Source: Prochlorococcus marinus str. MIT 9107
GTDB lineage: Bacteria; Cyanobacteriota; Cyanobacteriia; PCC-6307; Cyanobiaceae
NCBI RefSeq assembly: GCF_000759855.1
Contig: NZ_JNAI01000009.1
Span: forward strand, 1 to 64,000
Length of the DNA stretch: 64,000 bases
Direction of reading: 5' to 3'
Shown here: one piece after another, positions 56,292 to 64,000 of the stretch
Position numbering within the stretch: position 1 is the first letter of the stretch
How the letters are laid out: every line of letters begins with the position of its first letter
Program-made: the position numbers and the translations under genes
Notes under the pieces: model-generated
The model's input: the letters and a program-made list of their open reading frames with translations, nothing else
What the model was told of the DNA's origin: nothing
Database searches by the model: none

Positions 56292-56603
56292 CTAATTATT
56301 TTCTTTCTCTTCTTTTTCTTCCTTGCTTATAGCGAATGAATTTATAAATAACCTGATACCAATAAAAAAAAATGTTATTGAGGCTATTAATTTAAGGACT
56401 ACTTCTGGTAAAAAACTTGAAATAGACCCTCCTGTTAATGCTCCTAGTAAACTTGCAAAGACAAGTGCAGATGAAGAACCTATAAAAACTGCCAATGGCT
56501 TATTTGAAGTTCCGCTAATTGTTAAAGTAGCTAGTTGAGTTTTGTCACCTAATTCAGCTATAAAAACGGTAATAAATGTTGACAGTAATAAACTTAAAAT
56601 CAT
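56292..56603 (-). CDS. GDT1/UPF0016-family transporter half (second)
   Basis: A 103-residue, three-helix protein with the family signature ELGDKTQLATL (about residues 17-27). The family (TMEM165/GDT1; manganese exporter Mnx in Synechocystis) usually has two such motifs in one chain. Here each half is a separate gene. The ATG begins directly after the stop of the first half (TAA then ATG). It is predicted to pair with it as a heterodimeric Mn/Ca exporter. Confidence 0.85.
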   Translation of the reverse strand: MILSLLLSTFITVFIAELGDKTQLATLTISGTSNKPLAVFIGSSSALVFASLLGALTGGSISSFLPEVVLKLIASITFFFIGIRLFINSFAISKEEKEEKENN

Positions 56604-56930
56604 TTATATATAATTTTTGAAGGTATCAAAAGCCAAATATAAACTTACAATTATCATCAAGACACCTGTAAATAGTGCAAATTTACTTGCAGATATTTTT
56701 TTCGATATCCATTTCCCAATTAGTACTCCAACAACACTAGAGCTTATTAAAGCAATTGAACTGCCAAGAAAAACAATTATAGGCTTACCCGATTCGGCAG
56801 AGAGCATTAATGTGGCTATTTGGGTTTTATCTCCAAGTTCAGCAATAAAAATTGTTGTAAATGTTGTTATTAATATAGATAAAAAACTCTTCTCTATGTT
56901 GTTTTCTTTTTTTTCTATATTACTGTTCAT
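56604..56930 (-). CDS. GDT1/UPF0016-family transporter half (first)
   Basis: A 108-residue, three-helix half with motif ELGDKTQIATLMLS (about residues 35-48). It overlaps the YkgJ-type gene by 4 bp (ATGA) and is followed without a gap by the second half. Together they equal the usual two-repeat protein. The role in manganese or calcium export is by family inference. Confidence 0.85.
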   Translation of the reverse strand: MNSNIEKKENNIEKSFLSILITTFTTIFIAELGDKTQIATLMLSAESGKPIIVFLGSSIALISSSVVGVLIGKWISKKISASKFALFTGVLMIIVSLYLAFDTFKNYI

Positions 56931-57274
56931 TTTTGTGAAACTGCCATTTTAAATCTTTTCATTTCTTTACTTTTGTATCCATAATTTGATGAAATATGTT
57001 GTTTGCAGCAATCTATAAGAAATTTATCTCCAGACTTCAAATATCCTTTAAAGGCCATTGAAAATTTGTCTACCCGGCAAAAATGTGGTCTCGTCTCGTA
57101 AATTAAGCATTTTTTATTTTCTCTGTCCAAATTCTTACACCATCCCTCTTTATCGGTCATTGAATTTATTAAAGCAATATCTTTTTTATTAAGTTTGTCC
57201 GCCAGACCACTTCTTTCATTCAAGTTGAATTTACAACAAGCTCCACAATTTTCTATACATGTCCATGATTTCAT
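56927..57274 (-). CDS. YkgJ-type cysteine cluster protein
   Basis: A 115-residue soluble protein with Cys clusters: CIENCGACCKFNL (about residues 5-17), then CKNLDRENKKCLIYETRPHF with CR, and a later CCKQ, the YkgJ pattern for metal or iron-sulfur binding. It is first in a coupled run with the two GDT1 halves, suggesting a link to metal homeostasis. The mechanism is unknown. Confidence 0.82.
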   Translation of the reverse strand: MKSWTCIENCGACCKFNLNERSGLADKLNKKDIALINSMTDKEGWCKNLDRENKKCLIYETRPHFCRVDKFSMAFKGYLKSGDKFLIDCCKQHISSNYGYKSKEMKRFKMAVSQK

Positions 57275-57356
57275 AATTTAATTCAATCTTGTTACGTATC
57301 AGTACAGTTCTATCATTTATTTGTAAAAATAGTATCACAAAATATATTCATTAATC

Positions 57357-57434
57357 ATGGCAACACTTATTCCTTTAGCCGTAGTTGCATTGGCAGGACC
57401 AGCAATAATTGCACTTGTATTTTATCGTAGATAA
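57357..57434 (+). CDS. psb30: photosystem II reaction centre protein Psb30 (Ycf12)-like
   Basis: A 25-residue single-helix peptide (MATLIPLAVVALAGPAIIAL and a short basic end FYRR). The sequence fits Psb30/Ycf12, whose hallmark is the small-residue-rich helix with an L-A-G-P-x-I-I segment. It is encoded 15 bp before the CbbY-like gene. Ascription rests on that short motif alone. Confidence 0.6.
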   Translation: MATLIPLAVVALAGPAIIALVFYRR

Positions 57435-57449
57435 CGAAAAAATTCCCTG

Positions 57450-58211
57450 GTGACTTATCTAGAAGGTGTTTATTGGGATTTAGATGGTACTATCGCAAAT
57501 ACTGAATTAGAGGCTCATTTACCTGCTTTTAATAATGCTTTCAATGATCTTGGTATCAATTGGAATTGGGATACTAATAAATATATAGAACTTTTGAAGA
57601 TAAATGGGGGCAAAAATAGGATTGCTTATTACGCTAAATCGAATAATGATGATTTCTCAGCAAATTTAATTCTCAAAATTCATGAAACAAAGCAGTTTCA
57701 TTATTTAGAAATTATAAAAAGAAATTGCGTTAGTTTAAAAACTGGTGTTTTTAGATTAATCAATGAATTACATAGAAAAAAAGTAAGACAATTTATTGTT
57801 ACTTCAAGTTCAAGAAATCAAGTCAATCTTCTTGTTGAATATCTTTTAAATGGTTTCAACCCTTTTGAGTTCATTATTTCAAGTGAAGACGTTGAATTAA
57901 AGAAACCAAATCCATTACCATATTTAAAGGCAATCCAATTAAGTGGTATTAACAAAAACAACTCAATTGTTTTTGAAGACTCCAATCCAGGATTAAAATC
58001 TTCCTTGGCAGCTAACTTGCCTACAATTTTTGTCCCTTCAAATATCCCAATTGTTCTTGAAGAAAATATTAAATTAGATTGTATTTTAGACAGTCTTGGT
58101 GATGAGAATAATGTGGCAAATGTAATTAAAGGCCCTAAACTAAAAAAAACATATGTTGACTATAGCTTTCTAAGTGATTATTTAGTGTCTTTTAGTAATG
58201 CAAAAAACTAA
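57450..58211 (+). CDS. HAD-superfamily phosphatase (CbbY-like)
   Basis: A 253-residue HAD phosphatase from GTG 57450. The motif I nucleophile is WDLDGTIANTE (Asp10, Asp12), with motif II Thr in FIVTSSSRNQV, motif III Lys in LKKPNPLPYL and motif IV FEDSNPGLKS. This pattern fits the CbbY/PGMB branch that clears misformed sugar phosphates such as xylulose 1,5-bisphosphate. It overlaps the DUF565 gene by 14 bp. Confidence 0.87.
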   Translation: MTYLEGVYWDLDGTIANTELEAHLPAFNNAFNDLGINWNWDTNKYIELLKINGGKNRIAYYAKSNNDDFSANLILKIHETKQFHYLEIIKRNCVSLKTGVFRLINELHRKKVRQFIVTSSSRNQVNLLVEYLLNGFNPFEFIISSEDVELKKPNPLPYLKAIQLSGINKNNSIVFEDSNPGLKSSLAANLPTIFVPSNIPIVLEENIKLDCILDSLGDENNVANVIKGPKLKKTYVDYSFLSDYLVSFSNAKN

Positions 58212-58524
58212 TTTTTCAAGAATTACCTACCAGTTAATTAATTTATTTTTTGGTTTTCTAAGTGATACTTGGAGGACAAAATCTATTGGTCTAATTTCTG
58301 TTTTGACAGGTTATTTTTTGTTCGCAAATTTTCTTACCAAATTTATATCTGAAGGTAAAAATGAGTTGATAATGGTTCCAATAATTATTGTTTTTATTGA
58401 AATCATTATAAGAATTAAACCTGCCGCAAGTTCAAAATTTTATTATCTATGGACCGTAATTGATAAATTAAGAATTGGTGCAATTTATGCCGTTATACTT
58501 GAGGCATTTAAACTAGGATCTTAA
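58198..58524 (+). CDS. DUF565/Ycf20-like membrane protein
   Basis: A 108-residue protein with two or three hydrophobic helices and the DUF565 phrases FFGFLSDTWRTKSIGLISVL, then TKFISEGKNELIMVPII and YLWTVIDKLRIGAIYAVILE. Ycf20 is linked in plants to thermal energy dissipation (family knowledge). Translationally coupled to the CbbY-like gene through a 14-bp overlap. Confidence is good for family, low for role. Confidence 0.85.
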   Translation: MQKTNFSRITYQLINLFFGFLSDTWRTKSIGLISVLTGYFLFANFLTKFISEGKNELIMVPIIIVFIEIIIRIKPAASSKFYYLWTVIDKLRIGAIYAVILEAFKLGS

Positions 58525-58527
58525 AAG

Positions 58528-58698
58528 CTATTCTTCTTCTTCTTCTTCAATAGGATAAACAAATCCTTGAGCTTTTCCAGTTAAAACTGATTTACCTAAA
58601 GATATAGCTTTTTGAGCGGCTATTGCTGCTTTCCCTTTCCAGACAGCGTGCCTTTGGTTCCTTTTGCTCTTTGATTTTTTCTTCTTTGGTACAGCCAT
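58528..58698 (-). CDS. rpmF: 50S ribosomal protein L32
   Basis: A 56-residue ribosomal protein. The start [20 protein letters not shown] is diagnostic of L32. It has an acidic tail EEEEEE, a feature of cyanobacterial L32. It lacks the Cys pairs of zinc-binding L32 forms. It is a single gene, converging on the DUF565 gene with a 3 bp gap. Confidence 0.97.
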   Translation of the reverse strand: MAVPKKKKSKSKRNQRHAVWKGKAAIAAQKAISLGKSVLTGKAQGFVYPIEEEEEE

Positions 58699-58829
58699 TC
58701 TGTTTCTTTATTTCCATATAATAATATAACCTTTAACTGGTTATCTCCAAAACTATTGAGTATATTTTGTATATATACTTCAATTTTTTAAATAAGCATA
58801 TATGCTTTATTAATCACTTATAAAGATTA

Positions 58830-60584
58830 GTGTTTAGATCAAAATTCTCATATTCAGATTCTGAATCAAGTTATTCCGATCTTCTAGAAGATATAGAGAC
58901 GGGGAAAATAGAATCAATATTTTTCTACCCTAGGCAGAGAGAAATTGATGTTCTGTATAAAAATGGTGATAAATTTAAAATACCTATTCTTTACAACGAT
59001 CAATTAATCCTTGAAAAGGCTACTGAAAATAAGGTAGATCTCACTATTAACAATAGTAGAAAAGAAGCCTCAGCTGCTAATTCATTTGCTTCAATAAGTC
59101 TTTTACTGATTTTAATATTAGCTGTAGTCTTAATCTTGAGGAGCACATCAAAATTGGCTTCCAGAGCCTTTGGTTTTACCAAAAATCAAGCTAAATTTGT
59201 AACTATTGATGATGTAGAAACGAGATTCGATGATGTAGCTGGTGTACCTGAAGCCGCTGAGGAATTAAAAGAGGTAATAACATTTTTGAAGGAACCAAAG
59301 AAATTAGAAAATCTTGGCGCAAAAGTTCCTAAGGGAGTTCTTCTAATTGGCCCACCAGGAACAGGTAAAACATTATTGGCTAAAGCAATTGCTGGTGAAT
59401 CAGGAGTGCCTTTTATCTCAATATCGGCTTCAGAGTTTGTAGAACTTTTTGTTGGTGTTGGAGCAAGTCGAGTTCGGGATCTATTCTCTAAGGCTAAAGA
59501 AAAATCTCCTTGTATAATTTTCATTGATGAAATTGATTCTATTGGTAGGCAAAGAGGTTCTGGGATCGGAGGTGGAAATGATGAAAGAGAACAAACCCTT
59601 AATCAGCTTCTAACTGAATTAGATGGTTTTGCTGATAATTCAGGGGTTATTGTTTTAGCCGCAACAAATAGACCAGATATTTTGGATGCAGCATTATTAA
59701 GACCAGGTAGATTTGATAGAAAAATTGAAGTAATGCTTCCAGATTTAGATGGAAGAAAAGAAATTCTTTCAGTTCACTCACTTTCCAAACCTATTTCAAG
59801 CGAAGTTGACTTAGGATATTGGGCTTCAAGAACAGTTGGATTTTCGGGAGCAGATCTTGCAAATTTGATGAATGAGAGCGCTATTCACTGTGCAAGAGAT
59901 GAATCTAAATTAATCAGTGACCTTCATGTAGAAAATGCTCTCGATAAAATTACCATTGGCCTGAGAAGTTCATTAATAACTTCTCCAAATATGAAAAAAA
60001 TTATTGCTTATAACGAAGTAGGCAGAGCGATTGTATCTGCTGTGAGAAATGGAATTGAATCAGTTGATAAAATAACTATTTTACCTAGATCTGGATCTAC
60101 AGGAGGATATACAAAAATATGTCCCGACGAAGATGTAATTTCTAGTGGCTTGATTTCAAAAAAATTATTATTTTCAAAAATTGAAATTGCTCTAGCTGGA
60201 AGAGCAGCAGAATCGATTGTTTTTGGTGAAAATGAAATTACACAATGCTCTGTAAGCAATATTTCTTATGCTACAAATATAGTAAGAGAAATGGTTACGA
60301 AATATGGATTTTCAACTATTGGTCCAATTTCAATGGATTCTGATAATAATGAAATGTTTTTAGGAGATGGATTATTTAGAAGAAAGTCCCGCATCGCAGA
60401 TAATACTAGTTCTAAAATTGATAATGAAATCATAAAGCTTTCTAAAATTTCATTAAATAATTCAATAAAAATATTGAAAAAAAATAGAGTTTTACTAGAT
60501 AAATTAGTTGATATCCTTTTAAATTTAGAAACTATAGATAAACAAGTATTTAAATTAACAACTTCTAAATTGTTGAAAGTTTGA
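58830..60584 (+). CDS. FtsH-like AAA protein lacking zinc ligands
   Basis: A 584-residue FtsH homologue from GTG 58830, with TAA two codons upstream. Residues 1-85 form the FtsH exposed-domain type; one helix follows at about 86-104. The AAA domain is complete: Walker A GPPGTGKT (174-181), Walker [10 protein letters not shown] and the SRH region [17 protein letters not shown]. In the protease domain HEVGH is replaced by NEVGR (395-399) and the third ligand Asp by Asn477. It is predicted protease-dead, like chloroplast FtsHi. The usual first N-terminal helix is absent. Confidence 0.88.
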   Translation: MFRSKFSYSDSESSYSDLLEDIETGKIESIFFYPRQREIDVLYKNGDKFKIPILYNDQLILEKATENKVDLTINNSRKEASAANSFASISLLLILILAVVLILRSTSKLASRAFGFTKNQAKFVTIDDVETRFDDVAGVPEAAEELKEVITFLKEPKKLENLGAKVPKGVLLIGPPGTGKTLLAKAIAGESGVPFISISASEFVELFVGVGASRVRDLFSKAKEKSPCIIFIDEIDSIGRQRGSGIGGGNDEREQTLNQLLTELDGFADNSGVIVLAATNRPDILDAALLRPGRFDRKIEVMLPDLDGRKEILSVHSLSKPISSEVDLGYWASRTVGFSGADLANLMNESAIHCARDESKLISDLHVENALDKITIGLRSSLITSPNMKKIIAYNEVGRAIVSAVRNGIESVDKITILPRSGSTGGYTKICPDEDVISSGLISKKLLFSKIEIALAGRAAESIVFGENEITQCSVSNISYATNIVREMVTKYGFSTIGPISMDSDNNEMFLGDGLFRRKSRIADNTSSKIDNEIIKLSKISLNNSIKILKKNRVLLDKLVDILLNLETIDKQVFKLTTSKLLKV

Positions 60585-60629
60585 TTTAATTGTTTTAAAT
60601 TAAATTAAATAAAAAATAAATTATTTTTC

Positions 60630-61382
60630 TTGATAATTAAAAACAACTCGACAAGGTTAATAATTACGCTTTCATTCTTGCTTATTTTTCCATTCGTTCA
60701 GAAGCAATGGTTTAATTTGTATTTATTCAATATTAATAATGTTTCTTTTTATTCAATTCTTTATTATTTAAGCGGCACTATCTGTCCATTTCTAATATCT
60801 TTAAACTCATTTAATAACTATACACACTATAAATTTAATAATAATAAAGACTATAGTAAAAATTTAATTAAAGGTAGAGCTTTATTCTTCTTAGTAGCAA
60901 TAAATTTGATATTTCTATCGTACTTAGTTTCTTATTATTTTTATATAAATTTTGATCTTATAACTAATTTGTTTCTCAAAGGAATTCAAATATCACAACC
61001 TAATATTTTTCAATTGAATCTTTTCATATTTTTAATTTCTATGTTATTAATATTCAAGAAATATAGGATTTTCTTTAAGAAATTAATATTAGTAAATTTT
61101 TGTTTGATTTCTTTTTTTATTTGGTTTATGCAAATTAATAATATTAAAATTGATGATCAGTTTCATATACATAGATATTATGGTTTAGAAAACATTAATT
61201 TAATTAATGTTTTTATTTTACTAGTTATAGAAATAGCTTATTTTATATGGTCTTTTCTATCTTATAAATCTAATTTAAGTGATTGGATGGTTCAACTACC
61301 TCAAAAAGGGGATATGAACCCCATTTTGAATATTTTAATTTTTTATTTATTTTTAATTTTTTACTATTCAGTAATAATGTAA
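60630..61382 (+). CDS. polytopic membrane protein, unknown function
   Basis: A 250-residue protein with about six hydrophobic helices, starting at TTG 60630. It is rich in Ile, Leu, Phe and Asn with few charges in helices, and has a QFHIHRYYGLENINLINVFI segment between helices. It follows the FtsH-like gene by 45 bp on the same strand and may share its transcript. Family not recognised. Confidence 0.65.
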   Translation: MIIKNNSTRLIITLSFLLIFPFVQKQWFNLYLFNINNVSFYSILYYLSGTICPFLISLNSFNNYTHYKFNNNKDYSKNLIKGRALFFLVAINLIFLSYLVSYYFYINFDLITNLFLKGIQISQPNIFQLNLFIFLISMLLIFKKYRIFFKKLILVNFCLISFFIWFMQINNIKIDDQFHIHRYYGLENINLINVFILLVIEIAYFIWSFLSYKSNLSDWMVQLPQKGDMNPILNILIFYLFLIFYYSVIM

Positions 61383-61394
61383 AACTTATCTATT

Positions 61395-61979
61395 CTATAG
61401 CGCAGAGAAATATTCTTTACTACTTTTTGGGTCTTCTAACATTGTTTTCTCACCCGGGGTCCAGTTTGCAGGACAGACCTCATCAGGGTTTGCTGCAACG
61501 TATTGATACCCTTGAAGGATTCTTAGTGTTTCATCGACATTTCGCCCTACAGGGGCTTTATTAACTGTAGTATGCATAACTATTCCTTCAGGATTAATGA
61601 GAAATAAACCTCTATCAGCCTCTCCATCATCATTAAGAACATTATATGCTTGGCAAATTTCTCTTTTTAAATCAGAAACTAATGGGTAGTTAATATCCCC
61701 TATTCCACCCTCATTTCTTGGCGTTTGTATCCAAGCCAAATGACAATGTTTGCTATCAACTGATACACCAAGTATTTCTGTATTGATTGATGAAAAATCT
61801 TTATATCTATCACTAAATGCAGTAATCTCGGTTGGACACACAAATGTAAAGTCTAATGGGTAAAAGAATAAAACAACCCACTTACCTCTTAGAGCGGAGA
61901 GTGTAATCTCCTTAAACTCTTGATCATATACTGCTGTAGCACTAAAATCTGGTGCTTCTTGTCCAACTCTTAAGCTCAT
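61395..61979 (-). CDS. 2-Cys peroxiredoxin
   Basis: A 194-residue typical 2-Cys peroxiredoxin. The peroxidatic Cys48 is in [19 protein letters not shown], the resolving Cys169 in [15 protein letters not shown]. The full-length C-terminal region includes the part that covers the active site in eukaryotic-like, hyperoxidation-sensitive forms (family knowledge). It reduces hydrogen peroxide using thioredoxin. It converges with the upstream membrane-protein gene across 12 bp. Confidence 0.96.
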   Translation of the reverse strand: MSLRVGQEAPDFSATAVYDQEFKEITLSALRGKWVVLFFYPLDFTFVCPTEITAFSDRYKDFSSINTEILGVSVDSKHCHLAWIQTPRNEGGIGDINYPLVSDLKREICQAYNVLNDDGEADRGLFLINPEGIVMHTTVNKAPVGRNVDETLRILQGYQYVAANPDEVCPANWTPGEKTMLEDPKSSKEYFSAL

Positions 61980-62285
61980 GAAAAAATTTGTCCTTTTTTT
62001 AATTATGTATGGTCTATATGACCGTATTAAACATTATAATTTTATTAACAATGAATTAGCAAGTTTTTTTAAAATTCAATGAAATGGCATCATACCTTCA
62101 CTAGGAAGTTTACAATTTTGAATCATAATAAACTTTTAAAAAACCTCAAAAAGGAATTAACTAAATATCCAATTAATAGGCCTGAAAACAAAAAATCTAA
62201 TTAAAGAAAGTTCTTTTTTATTTAAGATTCCATCAAATTCAACTACCTATAATAGTTGATATTATTGTTTTCGATAATCTTAAAT
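61980..62285. other. intergenic region between peroxiredoxin and the next small gene
   Basis: About 306 bp, AT-rich. It holds the dyad reported separately at 62009-62027, ahead of the peroxiredoxin start, and a faint 28-codon plus-strand frame beginning TTG AAT CAT that lacks other support. No clear gene is visible. Confidence 0.45.
62009..62027 (-). promoter_or_regulatory. candidate operator dyad upstream of 2-Cys peroxiredoxin
   Basis: TATGGTC and GACCGTA, arms of seven with one mismatch, flank TATAT 30-48 bases upstream of the peroxiredoxin start. It overlaps the expected promoter area, so it could bind a peroxide or redox regulator, but no regulator is identified. Confidence 0.25.
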
Positions 62286-62444
62286 ATGGCTAATTACATT
62301 GAAAGGTTAAAGAATAAAATAAAAATAAAAAAGTTAGATTCTGAGCAACCAATTGGAGCTTGGATTTTCGTTCTTTTATTAAATATCATTGGCTTTGCTG
62401 GTTATTTTTATTTAAAGATAAATAATATTCAACTAAGTAGTTGA
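62286..62444 (+). CDS. small single-pass membrane protein
   Basis: 52 residues from ATG 62286; an in-frame start at 62256 is less likely because the protein core begins here. It has a basic N-terminal part (MANYIERLKNKIKIKKLDSE), the conserved-looking QPIGAWIFVLLLNIIGFAGY helix, and a short tail. The helix, with GAWIF at its start, recalls small thylakoid membrane proteins. Family unknown. Confidence 0.6.
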   Translation: MANYIERLKNKIKIKKLDSEQPIGAWIFVLLLNIIGFAGYFYLKINNIQLSS

Positions 62445-62448
62445 TAAG

Positions 62449-62670
62449 TTATCTTATTTCTTTTTTGATTGAACGACAAAAATTTTTTAATCTTTCATTG
62501 CTTGTCAAGTCAGGTAAAGTCCATATTGATTCTGTCTTAGGAATAGGATCATTACTCCATTCCTTAAATTCTTCCATTATTGAGGTGTTATTTGATTTTG
62601 ATATTTCTTTTTTCCTTTTTTTTAAATATTTTCTAATAACTTTTATGTTTGTTTCTATATATTCCCGCAT
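62449..62670 (-). CDS. small basic hypothetical protein
   Basis: A 73-residue, charged, mainly helical protein (MREYIETNIKVIRKYLKKRK and on). It contains a Trp-rich middle (EEFKEWSNDPIPKTESIWTL) and a basic C-terminus. A plus-strand frame in the same place is considered its shadow. Unknown function. Confidence 0.6.
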   Translation of the reverse strand: MREYIETNIKVIRKYLKKRKKEISKSNNTSIMEEFKEWSNDPIPKTESIWTLPDLTSNERLKNFCRSIKKEIR

Positions 62671-62732
62671 AATAATTATGAATCTATTATTAATCTATCA
62701 TCTCATTTATTCTGTTTTTCAGGAGAATTCGA

Positions 62733-62903
62733 TTAGACGTTTTGTACAGCTTGAAAAAGTCCAAATGAATAACCTCCTATTAAGATCCATCCAAGTACAC
62801 TTGAGATTATTGTAGATCTTCTATTATGTCTCCTAATTGCTGATTCAATCATCTCATTTACTTCATCTCTATTAAGAAAATTTTGTTTAGAGTCATTTTT
62901 CAT
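62733..62903 (-). CDS. small membrane-associated protein, 56 residues
   Basis: ATG 62903 to TAA 62733. The N-terminal part is polar and helical (MKNDSKQNFLNRDEVNEMIE, then SAIRRHNRR) and the C-terminal part is a hydrophobic helix (TIISSVLGWILIGGYSFGLF). A short upstream tail of T bases marks the start region. No family recognised. Confidence 0.55.
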   Translation of the reverse strand: MKNDSKQNFLNRDEVNEMIESAIRRHNRRSTIISSVLGWILIGGYSFGLFQAVQNV

Positions 62904-63096
62904 TTTTTTTTTTTTTTACGATAAACGAATTTATAAGAAAGTGAGTTTTAGATTTTTCTAATGACTAAGATTTTTATATTTATGAATTTAAGATATTGTT
63001 TATCCCTAGCAAAAAATATTAAAAATTATCATGTGATATTTTAAATTTAAGATAAAATGAAGTTCAGTTATAAAAGCATTTTCATCAAAACCAAGA

Positions 63097-63264
63097 ATGA
63101 ATATCAATGATAAATCTGTTCTAGACTTGCTTAATAAACTTATAGTGATTAATAGATTAAATAAAGTTCAAATTCTCCAAATGGTTAATTTGGTTGATAT
63201 ATCAAATGATATTAATGATTTAAAAGAAAATTTAAAATGGGAAAGTTCTAATTCTTATCTTTAA
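63097..63264 (+). CDS. small helical hypothetical protein, 55 residues
   Basis: ATG 63097 to TAA 63264. The product (MNINDKSVLDLLNKLIVINR, then LNKVQILQMVNLVDISNDIN) is leucine-, isoleucine- and asparagine-rich and looks like a helical hairpin or coiled coil. No membrane segment. The single open frame and amphipathic pattern are the only evidence. Confidence 0.5.
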   Translation: MNINDKSVLDLLNKLIVINRLNKVQILQMVNLVDISNDINDLKENLKWESSNSYL

Positions 63265-63390
63265 GCTACTTTTTCTAAACAAACTAATTTCCGGGGAACC
63301 TCAAAATTTGATATTTAAATATATAGATTAAGGCATACTTAAACCAATAAATTTTTAGGTCTAAATATTAACTATTTAAAAATTGAAGTT

Positions 63391-63573
63391 TTAATATTCA
63401 GAAAAATTGTTCTTAAAAAATTTTTGACCATAAGATATTTCCTCTTGATTAATTTGATTAAGTGCTGTCTTCTTATTTTGATTGAAGCTTTTAACTACTA
63501 CTGCCCCAGTTAGGAGGATGATAATGATGATTAGTAAATCTCCAACAGTTACTCCTCTCTCCTTAAGATTCAT
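63391..63573 (-). CDS. small membrane-anchored protein
   Basis: 60 residues from ATG 63573; the longer frame to 63579 begins at TTG. A polar start (MNLKERGVTVGD) leads to an Ile/Leu-rich helix (LLIIIIILLTGAVVVKS) and a basic, Gln/Asn-rich tail. It may be a single-pass protein with the tail in the cytoplasm. Unknown function. Confidence 0.55.
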   Translation of the reverse strand: MNLKERGVTVGDLLIIIIILLTGAVVVKSFNQNKKTALNQINQEEISYGQKFFKNNFSEY

Positions 63574-63725
63574 AGTCAATATATATTTTCTTTAATATAG
63601 CCTGTTTAAATTAATCTTTTTTTTTATTTCATAAAAAAAATATATTAAGTAAATATAAAAAAAATATAAAAAATTTATGATTAGGAGGAGTTAAATCATA
63701 TAAAAATAATAGTTAAATTTATTCG

Positions 63726-63899
63726 ATGGATATTCCAAAAAAAAATCGTTGTTCTAGTTCTCCATCTTTTTATTCTAAAGAGATGATCATTACAAAAAAA
63801 TCTCTTAACGAAAATCAACTCAAATATACTTATCAAAAACAGTTAATCTCAGACTTAGATCATAAGCACAAAGAATGGTCAAAATTTGCTGGCAGATAG
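63726..63899 (+). CDS. small hypothetical protein, 57 residues
   Basis: ATG 63726 to TAG 63897-63899. It is polar and basic (MDIPKKNRCSSSPSFYSKEM, then IITKKSLNENQLKYTYQKQL), with no membrane segment, and ends HKHKEWSKFAGR. It could be an RNA- or protein-binding peptide. It lies 2 bp before the end of a minus-strand gene. Evidence is the open frame only. Confidence 0.45.
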   Translation: MDIPKKNRCSSSPSFYSKEMIITKKSLNENQLKYTYQKQLISDLDHKHKEWSKFAGR

Positions 63900-63900
63900 T

Positions 63901-64000
63901 TTAAATTATTCCATTTATTATATTTAAAAGTTTATTTCTTTTATTTCTTTTCTCCTCTTCCAAATGTAGTGTTATTTCATCATTAATAATGGGTTTTGCT
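63901..64000 (-). CDS. C-terminal end of a minus-strand gene (partial)
   Basis: The minus-strand frame is open to the window edge and ends at TAA 63901-63903. The visible 32 residues (AKPIINDEITLHLEEEKRNK, then RNKLLNIINGII) are charged and helix-like. The gene start lies outside the window, so no function can be given. Confidence 0.5.
   Translation of the reverse strand, partial: AKPIINDEITLHLEEEKRNKRNKLLNIINGII

Noticed and set aside
62441-62815. Plus-strand frame of 124 residues
   Set aside because: It covers two minus-strand genes and has a shadow-type composition.

Overview
The window is an AT-rich, gene-dense bacterial chromosome segment that reads as a high-light-type Prochlorococcus, or a very close marine picocyanobacterium. 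The case rests on the magnesium-chelatase H subunit ChlH, the aerobic cyclase AcsF, a PetP-like cytochrome b6f protein, a Psb30-like photosystem II peptide, Ycf20/DUF565, and many cyanobacteria-restricted families (DUF3038, DUF4335, DUF2949, DUF2996, DUF3318, DUF1230, DUF3303). It also rests on low GC, short intergenic gaps and many tiny membrane proteins. The assignment comes from protein families and base composition, not from a database search. I see no rRNA, insertion sequence, prophage or CRISPR array.

Layout. 0-8.4 kb: the C-terminus of a repeat-expanded charged protein, glutathione peroxidase, purT, aminopeptidase N, a degenerate metallo-beta-lactamase-fold protein, and several small unknowns. 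8.5-21.4 kb is the variable-looking part. It holds many small membrane proteins, a GNAT acetyltransferase, a peptidase E-like protein, and a methylenetetrahydrofolate-reductase-like protein next to a dead FAD oxidoreductase gene. A P-loop kinase, rpsU, a small nucleotide-salvage cassette (phosphoribosyltransferase plus nucleoside deoxyribosyltransferase), an HNH nuclease, a TauE/SafE exporter and a candidate small RNA follow. 21.4-24.6 kb: an ABC-2 exporter operon, a PetP-like protein and a small membrane protein. 24.9-27.5 kb: DUF3318, rsfS, DUF1230, asparaginase and initiator tRNA-Met on one strand. 27.6-38.8 kb: core metabolism (carB, an MsbA-type ABC exporter, tpiA, folP, chlH). 38.8-43.5 kb: dapB followed by a run of cyanobacterial genes including an FAD monooxygenase and the DUF3038/DUF4335 pair. 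43.6-58.7 kb: mfd, a TerC-like protein, fmt-pmbA-tldD, acsF, a divergent RNB-family protein, a split GDT1-type transporter pair, psb30, a CbbY-like phosphatase and rpmF. 58.8-64 kb: an FtsH homologue that has lost its zinc site, a membrane protein, 2-Cys peroxiredoxin, and a tail of small unknown genes.

Several genes serve common tasks. chlH and acsF act in chlorophyll synthesis. purT, carB and folP feed nucleotide and folate synthesis. fmt and initiator tRNA-Met serve translation initiation, with rpsU, rpmF and rsfS in the ribosome. Glutathione peroxidase and 2-Cys peroxiredoxin remove peroxides. tldD/pmbA and pepN process peptides. The most unusual observations are the FtsH homologue lacking all three predicted zinc ligands, an oxidoreductase gene with four in-frame stops but no frame change, two genes interrupted at homopolymer runs, a DUF3038 gene without a standard start codon, an RNB protein without the acidic active-site motif, and a candidate small RNA with two mutually exclusive hairpins.
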